From contig JAUHXB010000012.1 in NCBI GenBank assembly GCA_030427215.1, positions 1 to 13,156 on the forward strand: a DNA stretch of 13,156 nt, written 5' to 3'. This DNA comes from Alphaproteobacteria bacterium. Lineage in GTDB: Bacteria > Pseudomonadota > Alphaproteobacteria > Micavibrionales > UBA1664. Shown here one piece after another: positions 1 through 7,095 of this stretch. The first letter of the stretch is position 1; every line of letters begins with the position of its first letter. The position numbers and the translations under genes are program-made. The notes below the pieces were generated by a model. That model did no database searches, was not told where the DNA came from, and saw only the letters and a list, made by a program, of their open reading frames with translations.

Positions 1-438
1 ATTGAACAATCCGTTCAAAATCAATCGGCGTTAATGATTGAAGATAAAATGAAAGAAAAGCTAAAATCCATGCGGACCGCTGATGGTCAAACAGGGCGCA
101 CCAATTACGGTGTTCATCGCACCGATCTGTGTGTGACTTATCCTGATAAGAATGCAAATGCATCGCAATGTTCAACCGGAGAGCAAAAAGCGTTATTAAC
201 AGGAGTTATCCTGTCCCACGCCATGATGGTTGAGGCACGATACGCCAAGGCTCCGCTTCTGCTATTTGATGAAATGGCGGCGCATTTTGATGCAAAAAGG
301 CGTGATGCGTTATTGAATATATTACAGAATTTAAATACGCAGGTTTGGCTAAGTGGTCAGGAAACGAGACAATTTCTTGAAATAGAAAGCCAAGCAAAGT
401 TTTTATCCATTGATCAGAATAAAATCGATCACCAATAA
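1..438 (+). CDS. recF: RecF recombination/replication-repair ATPase, C-terminal part (5' end outside window)
   Basis: The frame is open from base 1, so this is the last 145 codons of a longer gene. RecF is an SMC-like ABC ATPase that binds DNA and acts with RecO and RecR to load RecA at single-strand gaps. The visible part holds the ABC signature STGEQK (172-189), the Walker B segment LLLFDE (256-273), the D-loop residues AAHFD just after it, and a late SGQE segment where RecF usually has TGT near the H-loop. The stretch RTNYGVHRTDL before the signature is also RecF-like. The Walker A region must lie upstream. No other replication gene (dnaA, dnaN, gyrB) is visible. It ends 58 nt before the next gene, and a promoter lies in that gap, so it is probably not needed to transcribe the genes downstream. 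No hairpin terminator follows the stop. Confidence 0.9.
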   Translation: MEQSVQNQSALMIEDKMKEKLKSMRTADGQTGRTNYGVHRTDLCVTYPDKNANASQCSTGEQKALLTGVILSHAMMVEARYAKAPLLLFDEMAAHFDAKRRDALLNILQNLNTQVWLSGQETRQFLEIESQAKFLSIDQNKIDHQ

Positions 439-442
439 AAAA

Positions 443-471
443 CTTGCAATTTATTCTCATATAACTATTAT
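443..471 (+). promoter_or_regulatory. Predicted housekeeping promoter for the gene at 497
   Basis: TTGCAA (444-449) in the octamer CTTGCAAT, then 16 nt, then TATTAT (466-471), which matches the -10 consensus at 5 of 6. Transcription would begin near 478, giving a leader of about 20 nt that contains the GGAGAG ribosome site. The same octamer occurs before tuf and before rplP. Confidence 0.55.
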
Positions 472-496
472 GTAATAAAAATATTGGAGAGCAATA

Positions 497-838
497 ATGA
501 ATACAGATTGGTTACACGAAGGATATAGCAAGCATTTAATTGAACGCTTGGCAAGAATTCCAGAAGACGCTTGGGTTCATTTTGAGATTGCTGCTGAAAG
601 CGAAAATAACAACGGAAAATTATCTGCTGGCTGCGCTGTGAAAATGGCAACTTATCTTGATGCAGATACAATTAGAGATTTTATAGAGTTTTGTGATGAT
701 AGCTCTACTCCATCATTATATGACTTATATAATGTTTCAAAAATGATCCGCGATGCTTTGTTTGAACCATCACCAACGCAATCACCTGATCCTGTCAATG
801 CTTTTAAAAGAAAAACCCCCGCACCAACGCAGCACTAA
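497..838 (+). CDS. Unrecognised 113-residue protein
   Basis: I do not recognise this family. The start is supported by GGAGAG about 7 nt upstream and by a predicted promoter ahead of it. The protein is acidic and soluble-looking, with no signal peptide or membrane segment. Residues 1-90 look like a compact, mostly helical domain with several Trp/Tyr/Phe positions (DWLHEGYSKHL, EDAWVHFEIAAES, TIRDFIEFCDD). The last 25 or so residues (EPSPTQSPDPVNAFKRKTPAP) are proline-rich and likely disordered. It is followed after 5 nt by another small unknown gene, so the two are probably cotranscribed. No catalytic motif, metal site or nucleic-acid-binding motif could be made out. Codon use (AGA arginine, many AT-ending codons) is that of a modestly expressed gene, unlike tuf downstream. 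Confidence 0.7.
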   Translation: MNTDWLHEGYSKHLIERLARIPEDAWVHFEIAAESENNNGKLSAGCAVKMATYLDADTIRDFIEFCDDSSTPSLYDLYNVSKMIRDALFEPSPTQSPDPVNAFKRKTPAPTQH

Positions 839-843
839 AATTC

Positions 844-1065
844 ATGAAAATTAAAGAAACACTACAAATTATTGGTCCTCTTGTCGTGTGCTGGTCAGGT
901 TTATCAGCTGTATTTAACAGCTACCATGGTAATCAAAATGATTTGTGTGAAATTCTTCAGACAGATATTTCATTTCGCTCTGCGCCTTTGGAAATGATAC
1001 TTTATCCCGATGTTTCCTATGTCCTATCTAAAGATGGATGTCCCTTGGGTTATCGCCTTAAATAA
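844..1065 (+). CDS. Unrecognised 73-residue protein with an N-terminal hydrophobic segment
   Basis: I do not recognise it. The N-terminus has a short basic start (MKIKE) and a hydrophobic stretch at about residues 7-24 (LQIIGPLVVCWSGLSAVF), which could be an uncleaved membrane anchor or a weak signal sequence. The remaining 49 residues hold Cys35 and Cys66, which could pair if exported. It starts 5 nt after the preceding stop and has no clear Shine-Dalgarno, so translation may depend on coupling to the upstream gene. It ends 75 nt before tuf. A residue 16 cysteine follows Val-Val, which does not fit a lipobox. The gene call rests on close spacing and an open frame, so it is less certain than its neighbours. 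Confidence 0.5.
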   Translation: MKIKETLQIIGPLVVCWSGLSAVFNSYHGNQNDLCEILQTDISFRSAPLEMILYPDVSYVLSKDGCPLGYRLK

Positions 1066-1067
1066 TA

Positions 1068-1096
1068 CTTGCAATCATAGGTGAAACTCTTATATT
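1068..1096 (+). promoter_or_regulatory. Predicted promoter of the tuf-rpsJ-S10 unit
   Basis: CTTGCAAT at 1068-1075 supplies TTGCAA (1069-1074). After 16 nt comes TATATT (1091-1096), a 5 of 6 match to the -10 consensus. Start of transcription would be near 1103, leaving a leader of about 38 nt that ends in AAGGAG before the tuf ATG. This is the only promoter-like sequence between the small gene at 844 and tuf, so it is the likely driver of the whole first ribosomal-protein unit. Confidence 0.65.
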
Positions 1097-1140
1097 CCGT
1101 TGTGTTGTAATGCAAATATTATTTTTAAGGAGCGTAAATT

Positions 1141-2316
1141 ATGAGTAAAGAAAAATTTGAGCGGAATAAGCCCCACGTGAATGTTGGAACTATTGGTCAC
1201 GTTGACCATGGTAAGACGACATTGACGGCGGCGATCACGAAATATTTTGGTGATTTTAAAGGGTACGATGAAATTGATGGCGCACCAGAAGAGCGTGAAC
1301 GCGGAATTACAATTTCAACGGCTCACGTTGAATATGAAACGGATAACCGTCACTATGCGCACGTTGACTGTCCTGGTCACGCTGACTATGTTAAAAACAT
1401 GATTACAGGTGCTGCGCAAATGGATGGCGGTATCTTGGTTGTGAACGCGGCTGATGGCCCGATGCCACAAACACGTGAACACATCCTTTTGGCTCGCCAA
1501 GTTGGTGTTCCTGCACTTGTGGTTTTCATGAACAAGGTTGACCAAGTTGATGACCCTGAATTGTTGGAATTGGTTGAAATGGAAATCCGTGAGTTACTAT
1601 CTTCATACGAATTCCCTGGTGATGATATTCCAATTATTGCTGGGTCTGCTTTGGCAGCATTGGAAGGCCGTGACCCAGAAATCGGAGAGAACAAAATCCG
1701 TGAATTGATGGCGGCGGTTGATGAATTCATCCCTGAACCTGCTCGTCCAATTGACAAGCCATTTTTGATGCCTATCGAAGATGTGTTTTCAATTTCTGGT
1801 CGTGGAACGGTTTGTACAGGTCGTATCGAACAAGGTGTTGTGAATGTTGGTGACGAAATTGAGATCGTTGGAATTAAAGACACACAAAAAACAACAATCA
1901 CAGGTGTTGAGATGTTCCGCAAATTGCTGGATTCAGGTCAAGCTGGTGACAATGTTGGTGCTCTACTTCGTGGTACAAAACGTGAAGATGTTGAACGTGG
2001 TCAGGTTCTATGTAAGCCTGGTTCAATCACACCACACACGAAATTCACTGGTGAAGCGTATATATTGTCTAAAGATGAAGGTGGACGCCACACACCATTT
2101 TTTGCGAATTACCGCCCACAATTTTACTTCCGTACAACGGATGTGACGGGTGTTGTGACGCTTCCTGCGGGCACTGAAATGGTGATGCCTGGCGATAACG
2201 TCAATATTGATGTTGAGTTGATCGCACCAATCGCGATGAATGAAGGCCTTCGCTTTGCGATCCGTGAAGGCGGACGTACAGTTGGTGCCGGTGTTGTATC
2301 AAAAATCACTGAGTAA
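1141..2316 (+). CDS. tuf: Elongation factor Tu
   Basis: EF-Tu is the GTPase that carries aminoacyl-tRNA to the ribosomal A site. At 391 residues it is close to the usual 394. The GTPase domain shows the P-loop GHVDHGKT (residues 19-26), switch I RGITI with Thr57, the DCPGH motif (76-80) with the catalytic His80, NKVD (131-134) and SAL (169-171). Domain II begins around [17 protein letters not shown] and domain III ends with the standard [13 protein letters not shown]. The start has AAGGAG about 8 nt upstream. It is the first gene of the ribosomal block, 29 nt before rpsJ. In most relatives it follows rpsL-rpsG-fusA, but those genes are absent here and tuf has its own predicted promoter. Whether a second tuf copy exists cannot be told from this window. 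Confidence 0.98.
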   Translation: MSKEKFERNKPHVNVGTIGHVDHGKTTLTAAITKYFGDFKGYDEIDGAPEERERGITISTAHVEYETDNRHYAHVDCPGHADYVKNMITGAAQMDGGILVVNAADGPMPQTREHILLARQVGVPALVVFMNKVDQVDDPELLELVEMEIRELLSSYEFPGDDIPIIAGSALAALEGRDPEIGENKIRELMAAVDEFIPEPARPIDKPFLMPIEDVFSISGRGTVCTGRIEQGVVNVGDEIEIVGIKDTQKTTITGVEMFRKLLDSGQAGDNVGALLRGTKREDVERGQVLCKPGSITPHTKFTGEAYILSKDEGGRHTPFFANYRPQFYFRTTDVTGVVTLPAGTEMVMPGDNVNIDVELIAPIAMNEGLRFAIREGGRTVGAGVVSKITE

Positions 2317-2345
2317 TAAAGAAATAAGGTTAGAGGAATAAAGAC

Positions 2346-2666
2346 ATGCAAACACAGGATATACGCATTAGATTACAAGCGTTTGACCACCGTATCTTGG
2401 ATACATCAAGTGCTGAGATCGTCAATACGGCGAAACGGACAGGCGCATCCGTGCGTGGTCCTGTGCCTCTACCGACGAAAAAGGAACGCTTTACGGTTAT
2501 TCAATCACCGCACGTGTATAAATCATCTCAGGAACATTTTGAAATGAGAACACACAAGCGTTTGATTGATATCGTTGACCCAACACCACAAACGGTTGAT
2601 GCGCTGATGAAATTAGACTTGGCCGCGGGTGTGGATGTTGAAATTAAATTAAAGGATGCTGCGTAA
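2346..2666 (+). CDS. rpsJ: 30S ribosomal protein S10
   Basis: S10 (uS10, also NusE) sits in the head of the small subunit and, with NusB, takes part in transcription antitermination. The 106-residue protein has family hallmarks in order: [11 protein letters not shown] near the start, VRGPVPLPT in the extended loop, then [10 protein letters not shown] and [11 protein letters not shown], and a final VDVEIKL strand. An N-terminal MQTQD replaces the shorter usual start. AGAGGA at 2332-2337 sits 8 nt ahead of the ATG. It lies 29 nt after tuf and 71 nt before rplC; that second gap is the longest inside this operon half apart from the mscS region, and it contains a small hairpin. Confidence 0.97.
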   Translation: MQTQDIRIRLQAFDHRILDTSSAEIVNTAKRTGASVRGPVPLPTKKERFTVIQSPHVYKSSQEHFEMRTHKRLIDIVDPTPQTVDALMKLDLAAGVDVEIKLKDAA

Positions 2667-2671
2667 TAACG

Positions 2672-2694
2672 GTGTCGACTTAACCGACGCTTTT
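2672..2694 (+). terminator. Possible weak attenuator hairpin between rpsJ and rplC
   Basis: GTGTCG (2672-2677) can pair with CGACGC (2685-2690) around the 7-nt loop ACTTAAC, with one G-U pair, and four T residues follow at once. The stem is short and the T run is weak, so it might reduce read-through or protect an mRNA end rather than stop transcription. It sits in the unusually long S10-L3 gap. Confidence 0.3.
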
Positions 2695-2737
2695 GATGAT
2701 TTCGAAAGTGGCGATAGTAAGGAAAAGTGAGAAGAAA

Positions 2738-3523
2738 ATGAGAACTGGATTAATTGCAAAAAAGGAAGGTATGACACGTATTTATGATGCGGATGGTCGT
2801 ACAGTTCCTGTGACAGTTTTGAGTGTTGATGGTTGCCAAGTTGTGGCTCAACGCACAGACGATAAAGATGGTTACGTTGCCCTTCAATTGGGTGCGGGTG
2901 CTCGTAAGATGAAACGCACAACAAAGGCGATGCGCGGTCATTTTGCGAAATCAAAGGTTGAGCCAAAACAGAAAATGGCTGAATTTCGTGTGGCCCCTGA
3001 AAACATGGTTGAGGTTGGATCCGAATTGGGTGCAAATCATTTTGTTGAAGGTCAATTTGTTGATGTTGTTGGAACGTCAATTGGTAAAGGTTTTGCCGGT
3101 GCCATGAAACGTCACAATTTTGGTGGTATGCGTGCATCACACGGTGTATCTGTTTCTCACCGTGCACATGGATCGACTGGTCAATGTCAAGACCCTGGTA
3201 AAGTTTTCAAGGGCAAGAAAATGGCTGGTCACATGGGTAACGAGCGCGTGACAACACAAAATCTTAAGGTTGTGGCAATCGATGAGGAAATGGGTTTGAT
3301 CCTTGTAAAAGGGGCTGTACCTGGTTCTAAAAACGGTTGGGTATATGTGTCTGACGCGGTTAAAAAACAAGCTAAGGATATTGAATTGCCAATGCCTGCG
3401 GGATTGAAAAAGTCACCTGCGACAGAGCAAGAAAATAAAGAAACACCTGCAGATGCGCCCGCTGATGAAACAACAGCAGAAGTGGCGGAAGCTCCTGCAA
3501 CAGAAGAAAGCAAGGGAGAATAA
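2738..3523 (+). CDS. rplC: 50S ribosomal protein L3 with long acidic C-terminal tail
   Basis: L3 (uL3) binds 23S rRNA early in assembly and reaches toward the peptidyl-transferase centre. I start at the ATG giving [16 protein letters not shown], the standard start; an in-frame ATG at 2693 would add 15 residues without family support and overlaps a hairpin. The core has [17 protein letters not shown] and [17 protein letters not shown], including the glutamine position that PrmB methylates in E. coli. The protein is 261 residues against about 209 in E. coli. The excess is mainly a C-terminal tail at about residues 226-261 made of Glu, Asp, Ala, Pro and Thr (11 acidic, 2 lysine), probably disordered and outside the rRNA-binding core. 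The next gene starts 3 nt later. Confidence 0.96.
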   Translation: MRTGLIAKKEGMTRIYDADGRTVPVTVLSVDGCQVVAQRTDDKDGYVALQLGAGARKMKRTTKAMRGHFAKSKVEPKQKMAEFRVAPENMVEVGSELGANHFVEGQFVDVVGTSIGKGFAGAMKRHNFGGMRASHGVSVSHRAHGSTGQCQDPGKVFKGKKMAGHMGNERVTTQNLKVVAIDEEMGLILVKGAVPGSKNGWVYVSDAVKKQAKDIELPMPAGLKKSPATEQENKETPADAPADETTAEVAEAPATEESKGE

Positions 3524-3526
3524 GAC

Positions 3527-4150
3527 ATGAAACTTGCAATGAAAACATGGGATGGAAAAGAGAGTGGTGAAATCACTCTTGAGAAGTCAATATTTGGACT
3601 TCCTATCCGCGAAGATATTTTGAACGGGTATGTGAAATACCAACGTGCAAATGCACAGGCTGGAACGCATAAAACGAAGACTAGGTCTGAGGTTTCTGCG
3701 ACTGGTAAAAAGGCATTCGCACAAAAAGGAACAGGTCGCGCGCGTGCGTCAACATTGGATACGCCTCGTCACCGCGGTGGTGGTACGGCACATGGTCCAC
3801 AGGTACGTTCACATGCGATCAAGATGAATAAAAAAGTTCGTGCGCTTGCGTTTAAGACAGCTTTGTCAGCCAAGGCCGCGGATAAGACATTGATCGTCGT
3901 AAAGGATGCAACTGCAAAAACACATAAAACAAAGCCAATGGTTGATGCCTTGGCAAAAATGGATGTGAGTAATGCAGTGATTGTAACGGGTAAAGAAATC
4001 GAAGCGAATTTTGACCGTGCCACAAACAACATCCCTTGCATTGATGTGTTTAATGTTGACGGTGCGAATGTTTATGACATTCTTCGCCGTAAAAATTTGA
4101 TTTTGACAGAAGAAGCTGTTAAAGAACTGACCGAAAGATTGAAGGGTTAA
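3527..4150 (+). CDS. rplD: 50S ribosomal protein L4
   Basis: L4 (uL4) is an early-assembling large-subunit protein whose long loop lines the exit tunnel; in E. coli it also represses the S10 operon. The protein is 207 residues. The tunnel loop is visible at about residues 47-90 ([23 protein letters not shown] then [10 protein letters not shown], quoted in pieces here), followed by the globular domain ending in the family-typical [19 protein letters not shown]. Start is supported by GGGAG in the end of rplC and the 3-nt spacing. Its first codons happen to spell CTTGCAAT, the same octamer as the -35 regions elsewhere, but no -10 hexamer follows. No L4-binding leader could be identified upstream of rpsJ. 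Confidence 0.97.
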   Translation: MKLAMKTWDGKESGEITLEKSIFGLPIREDILNGYVKYQRANAQAGTHKTKTRSEVSATGKKAFAQKGTGRARASTLDTPRHRGGGTAHGPQVRSHAIKMNKKVRALAFKTALSAKAADKTLIVVKDATAKTHKTKPMVDALAKMDVSNAVIVTGKEIEANFDRATNNIPCIDVFNVDGANVYDILRRKNLILTEEAVKELTERLKG

Positions 4151-4154
4151 GACA

Positions 4155-4475
4155 ATGGCTGCAAAGAAAAAAGAAAAAATGGCTCCTGCCGCTTGGATGT
4201 ATGATGTGGTTCGTAAACCTATCGTGACGGAAAAATCGGCTCGTGGTTCTGAAAGTGGTCAAATGACTTTTGAAGTTGCAATCGATGCAACGAAACCAAA
4301 AATCAAAACGGCCGTTGAAACATTGTTTGAAGTTGAAGTGAAGGCTGTAAACACGTTGATTCAAAAGGGTAAAACAAAACGCTTTAAAGGCATCATGGGT
4401 CAACGCAAAGATACTAAAAAAGCAATCGTGACATTAAAAGAAGGTCAAACGATTGAGACAGGATCAGGGGTTTAA
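4155..4475 (+). CDS. rplW: 50S ribosomal protein L23
   Basis: L23 (uL23) sits at the exit of the nascent-chain tunnel and docks trigger factor and SRP. The 106-residue protein shows the family core: [13 protein letters not shown], then [23 protein letters not shown] and GKTKRFKG, ending in [11 protein letters not shown]. The N-terminus [14 protein letters not shown] is a short lysine-rich lead typical of alphaproteobacterial L23. It begins 4 nt after rplD. Its TAA stop shares one base with the ATG of the next gene (TAATG), which is not rplB as in nearly all relatives but an unrecognised small gene. Confidence 0.97.
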   Translation: MAAKKKEKMAPAAWMYDVVRKPIVTEKSARGSESGQMTFEVAIDATKPKIKTAVETLFEVEVKAVNTLIQKGKTKRFKGIMGQRKDTKKAIVTLKEGQTIETGSGV

Positions 4476-4744
4476 TGTTAAGCGTTCCTAAATCAGTTAA
4501 ACCATATTTTGAGGAAACAGTTAGTGCTCTGGTTGCAGCTGGTATTCAAAAGGCTGATGCTGAAAAGGAATTAAAAACAAAGGCAACAGCAATACAAAAT
4601 GGGGAAAAAGCGACTGCTTGGCATACTGCTTGGACACCAATAAGAAAAGCGAAAAATTCTGTCGTTTGGGCATGTAATGAAAAAAGAGAGCAATTGGGGC
4701 TTGAAAGAAAATCACCAAGAATGGTGCAAGGATTAAAACACTAA
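4475..4744 (+). CDS. Unrecognised 89-residue basic protein inserted between rplW and rplB
   Basis: I do not recognise this protein; it is not one of the S10-operon ribosomal proteins. The ATG overlaps the rplW stop by one base, with AGGGG about 7 nt upstream, so translation is probably coupled to L23. The product is basic (12 Lys, 4 Arg, 9 acidic). Residues 11-45 look helical (YFEETVSALVAAGIQ, ADAEKELKTKATA). Residues 46-72 carry Trp49, Trp53 and Trp65 in WHTAWTPIRKAKNSVVWACN. The end is polar and basic. No signal peptide, membrane segment or Cys pair. All four arginines are AGA and two of its isoleucines are ATA, while ribosomal neighbours favour CGT/CGC and ATC/ATT, pointing to a newer or less strongly selected gene. 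rplB follows after 34 nt with its own good ribosome site. Confidence 0.75.
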   Translation: MLSVPKSVKPYFEETVSALVAAGIQKADAEKELKTKATAIQNGEKATAWHTAWTPIRKAKNSVVWACNEKREQLGLERKSPRMVQGLKH

Positions 4745-4778
4745 GGTACTCCACCGATAGCGGAGAAAGGAAAGAAAA

Positions 4779-5606
4779 ATGGCACTAAAACAACATAAAC
4801 CAAATACACCAGGGACAAGACAACTTGTCACCGTGGACCGTTCCGAATTATGGAAGGGTAAGCCTGAAAAATCTTTGACCGAGGGGAAAAAGAAAACAGG
4901 TGGTCGTAACAATAAAGGGCGTATTACAACACGCCACATCGGTGGTGGACATAAACAACGTTACCGTTTGGTTGATTTCAAACGTTGTAAATTTGATATG
5001 GAAGCAACAGTGTTGCGTTTGGAATATGACCCGAACCGCACGGCGTTTATTGCGTTGATTGAATATACAGATGGTGAGAAGGCTTATATTTTGGCGCCTC
5101 AACGTTTGAAGGCTGGTGATAAAGTTATTGCAGGTGAAAAACAAGATGTTAAACCTGGTAATGCTATGCCTTTGAAAAATATGCCCGTTGGAACAATCAT
5201 CCATAATGTTGAAATGAAACCTGGTAAGGGTGGTCAAATGTGTCGTTCCGCAGGAACATACGCACAATTGGTTGGTCGTGATCAAGGTTATGCTCAGGTT
5301 AAGCTTGCATCAGGTGAGTTGAGATTGATCCTTGGGAATTGCATGGCATCTGTTGGCGCGGTATCAAACTCTGATCACTCAAACACAAATGATGGTAAAG
5401 CTGGTCGTACACGTTGGAAGGGTAAACGCCCAACCGTTCGTGGTGTTGTGATGAACCCGATCGATCACCCACATGGTGGTGGTGAGGGTCGTACATCCGG
5501 TGGTCGTCATCCTGTGACACCATGGGGTAAGCCAACAAAAGGTGCGAAGACACGCAATAAGAATAAAGCATCAAGCAAATTGATTATTAGAAGAAGGAAG
5601 AAATAA
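4779..5606 (+). CDS. rplB: 50S ribosomal protein L2
   Basis: L2 (uL2) is a primary 23S rRNA binder needed for subunit joining and peptidyl-transferase activity. At 275 residues it is standard. The N-terminal part has [23 protein letters not shown], given here as [13 protein letters not shown] then GGGHKQRYR; the middle has [17 protein letters not shown]; the C-terminal rRNA-binding segment has [18 protein letters not shown] with the invariant histidine, then [14 protein letters not shown]. It ends in a basic IIRRRKK. AAGGA lies 7 nt ahead of the ATG. It is separated from rplW by the 89-residue orphan gene and 34 nt, and rpsS starts 2 nt after its stop. Confidence 0.98.
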   Translation: MALKQHKPNTPGTRQLVTVDRSELWKGKPEKSLTEGKKKTGGRNNKGRITTRHIGGGHKQRYRLVDFKRCKFDMEATVLRLEYDPNRTAFIALIEYTDGEKAYILAPQRLKAGDKVIAGEKQDVKPGNAMPLKNMPVGTIIHNVEMKPGKGGQMCRSAGTYAQLVGRDQGYAQVKLASGELRLILGNCMASVGAVSNSDHSNTNDGKAGRTRWKGKRPTVRGVVMNPIDHPHGGGEGRTSGGRHPVTPWGKPTKGAKTRNKNKASSKLIIRRRKK

Positions 5607-5608
5607 CC

Positions 5609-5884
5609 ATGGCACGTAGTATTTGGAAAGGTCCATTTGTACACCCAAGCTTGCTTAAAAAAGCTGAGACAGCAAAAAATGCAGGTAAGAATACCGTGAT
5701 CCAAACATGGTCACGATCATCAACAATCCTACCACATTTCGTTGGTTTGACATTTGGTGTTCACAATGGGAAAAAATTTGTTCCTGTATTGGTAACGGAC
5801 CGCATGATTGGGCACAAACTTGGTGAATTTGCACCAACACGCACATATTATGGGCACGGTGCCGATAAAAAAGGTAAGAAATAG
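5609..5884 (+). CDS. rpsS: 30S ribosomal protein S19
   Basis: S19 (uS19) lies in the head of the small subunit next to S13 and contacts A-site tRNA and the central bridge. The 91-residue sequence is typical: [16 protein letters not shown] at the start, [16 protein letters not shown] in the middle, then HNGKKFVPV and [13 protein letters not shown], with a basic end. AAGGA at 5594-5598 inside the end of rplB serves as the ribosome site, 10 nt before the ATG. Tight spacing to rplB (2 nt) suggests coupled translation. rplV follows after 28 nt. Confidence 0.97.
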   Translation: MARSIWKGPFVHPSLLKKAETAKNAGKNTVIQTWSRSSTILPHFVGLTFGVHNGKKFVPVLVTDRMIGHKLGEFAPTRTYYGHGADKKGKK

Positions 5885-5912
5885 AAATATCTAGAGTAAG
5901 AGAGTAAGTAAG

Positions 5913-6290
5913 ATGTCAAAAACACAAAATGCATCAAGAACGGCCGATAATGAAGCCCGCGCATTCGTAAAATATGTGCGCACCAGCCCACAAAAATTAA
6001 ATTTGGTGGCTCAAATGATCCGTGGAAAACGCGCTGAACAGGCCGTGACGGATTTGGAATTTTCATCTCGCCGTGTATCACAAGACGTTAAAAAATGTCT
6101 TGAAAGCGCCATTGCGAATGCAGAAAACAACCATAATCTTGATATTGATAAATTGGTTGTGAGTGAGGCATATGTTGGGAAATCAATTGTAATGAAACGG
6201 TTCCGTGCCCGTGCAAAGGGTCGTGGTGCAAGAATTTTAAAACCATTCTCAAACCTTACAATCGTTGTAAAAGAACAAGAGGAAGTATAA
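5913..6290 (+). CDS. rplV: 50S ribosomal protein L22
   Basis: L22 (uL22) spans the large subunit; its beta hairpin narrows the exit tunnel and is where many macrolide-resistance changes fall. The 125-residue protein has [35 protein letters not shown], the helix with [11 protein letters not shown], then the hairpin [17 protein letters not shown] and the closing strand LTIVVKE. An N-terminal extension of about 10 residues ([12 protein letters not shown]) precedes the core. The ribosome site is weak (GAGAG/AAGTAAG just upstream), which is the poorest in this half of the operon. rpsC begins 5 nt after the stop. Confidence 0.97.
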   Translation: MSKTQNASRTADNEARAFVKYVRTSPQKLNLVAQMIRGKRAEQAVTDLEFSSRRVSQDVKKCLESAIANAENNHNLDIDKLVVSEAYVGKSIVMKRFRARAKGRGARILKPFSNLTIVVKEQEEV

Positions 6291-6295
6291 ATAAT

Positions 6296-7003
6296 ATGGG
6301 TCAGAAAATTAATCCAATCGGGCTTCGCCTTCAGGTTAACAGAACATGGGATTCCCGTTGGTTCGCGGATCGTAATTATGCCGATCTTTTGATCAAGGAT
6401 CTTGAGGCGAAAAAATATATTCATACAACGATGAAGCCTGCGGGAATTTCTCAGGTTAAAATTGAACGCGCTGCGAAAAATGTGACCGTTACAATCTATG
6501 CGGGTCGTCCAGGAATGATTATCGGTAAAAAAGGTGCGGATATTGAAAAATTACGCAACAAATTATCCGAAAAAATGGGCTCAGCCGTATCATTGAATAT
6601 CGTTGAGGTTCGTAAACCCGAAGTTGACGCGCAATTGGTTGCCGAAGGTGTTTGTCAACAATTGGAACGTCGTATTTCTTTCCGTCGTGCGATGAAACGT
6701 GCGGTTCAAAATACATTGCGTATGGGTGCACTTGGTATTCGTATTAACGTGTCAGGCCGTTTAGGCGGGGCAGACATCGCGCGTACGGAATGGTACCGTG
6801 AAGGTCGCGTGCCTTTGCACACGCTTCGTGCCGATATTGATTACGGTTTCGCAGAGGCCTTAACAACATACGGTATCATTGGTGTTAAGGTATGGTTGTA
6901 TAAAGGCGACATCATGGCGCATGACCCAATGGGACATGACAAAAACATCGAAGCGTCCAACCAAGGACCATCATCAAATCAAGGTTATAACAACCGCCGA
7001 TAA
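6296..7003 (+). CDS. rpsC: 30S ribosomal protein S3
   Basis: S3 (uS3) forms part of the mRNA entry channel and contributes to mRNA unwinding with S4 and S5. The 235-residue protein begins with the standard [20 protein letters not shown], has the KH-domain signature [17 protein letters not shown] at about residues 68-86, and the C-terminal domain with [29 protein letters not shown] and [14 protein letters not shown]. The last 25 residues ([11 protein letters not shown] then a Gln/Asn/Ser-rich end) are the short polar tail often seen in alphaproteobacteria. AGAGGA is about 12 nt ahead of the ATG. In most relatives rplP follows at once; here a terminator, an unrelated channel gene and a promoter intervene, so rpsC is the last gene of the first unit. 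Confidence 0.97.
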   Translation: MGQKINPIGLRLQVNRTWDSRWFADRNYADLLIKDLEAKKYIHTTMKPAGISQVKIERAAKNVTVTIYAGRPGMIIGKKGADIEKLRNKLSEKMGSAVSLNIVEVRKPEVDAQLVAEGVCQQLERRISFRRAMKRAVQNTLRMGALGIRINVSGRLGGADIARTEWYREGRVPLHTLRADIDYGFAEALTTYGIIGVKVWLYKGDIMAHDPMGHDKNIEASNQGPSSNQGYNNRR

Positions 7004-7032
7004 TTTGTGATGACGAGCATTTAAGAATTTTG

Positions 7033-7058
7033 AAAGAGAGCCGTAAGGCTCTTTTTTT
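7033..7058 (+). terminator. Intrinsic terminator after rpsC
   Basis: AGAGCC (7037-7042) pairs perfectly with GGCTCT (7047-7052) around the GNRA-type tetraloop GTAA, and further A-T and G-U pairs extend the base toward 7033. Seven T residues (7052-7058) follow. The hairpin begins about 30 nt after the rpsC stop. This is the best terminator in the window and implies that most transcription from the tuf promoter ends here. Confidence 0.85.
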
Positions 7059-7095
7059 ATTTGAACCAATTCGTGTTTTGGGCAGTTTGTACGTC

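Noticed and set aside
880..892. Possible lipoprotein signal at Cys16 of the 73-residue protein
   Set aside because: The residues before the cysteine are Leu-Val-Val; a lipobox needs a small residue such as Ala or Gly next to Cys.
497..1065. Toxin-antitoxin pair
   Set aside because: Small adjacent genes alone are not evidence. No DNA-binding antitoxin motif or known toxin fold is visible.
1386..1922. Long open frame on the minus strand across tuf
   Set aside because: It lies wholly opposite the highly conserved tuf gene, is rich in Ser/Thr/Ile as expected for a shadow of EF-Tu codons, and matches no family.
1844..2146. Second plus-strand frame inside tuf
   Set aside because: It is fully nested in tuf in another frame, with no independent start signal or family similarity.
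2693..2737. Upstream ATG for rplC adding 15 residues
   Set aside because: L3 proteins begin at MRTGLI-type sequence; the extension overlaps the hairpin region and lacks family support.
2649..3167. Minus-strand open frame across the rpsJ-rplC region
   Set aside because: It is His/Gln-rich low-complexity translation typical of an antisense shadow, over a conserved ribosomal gene, with no ribosome site.
3533..3540. Fourth CTTGCAAT, at the start of rplD
   Set aside because: It encodes LeuAlaMet in MKLAM and no -10-like hexamer lies 15-19 nt downstream, so it is read as coding coincidence rather than a promoter.
7030..7095. Upstream TTG start extending mscS by 22 codons
   Set aside because: The extension would translate the terminator hairpin and its T run (residues KALFLF), and is not part of the MscS fold. 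The ATG at 7096 is preferred although its ribosome site is weak.
7059..7095. Promoter for mscS (TTGAAC at 7061-7066)
   Set aside because: No acceptable -10 hexamer lies at 16-18 nt spacing, and the space before the ATG is too short for a convincing leader.
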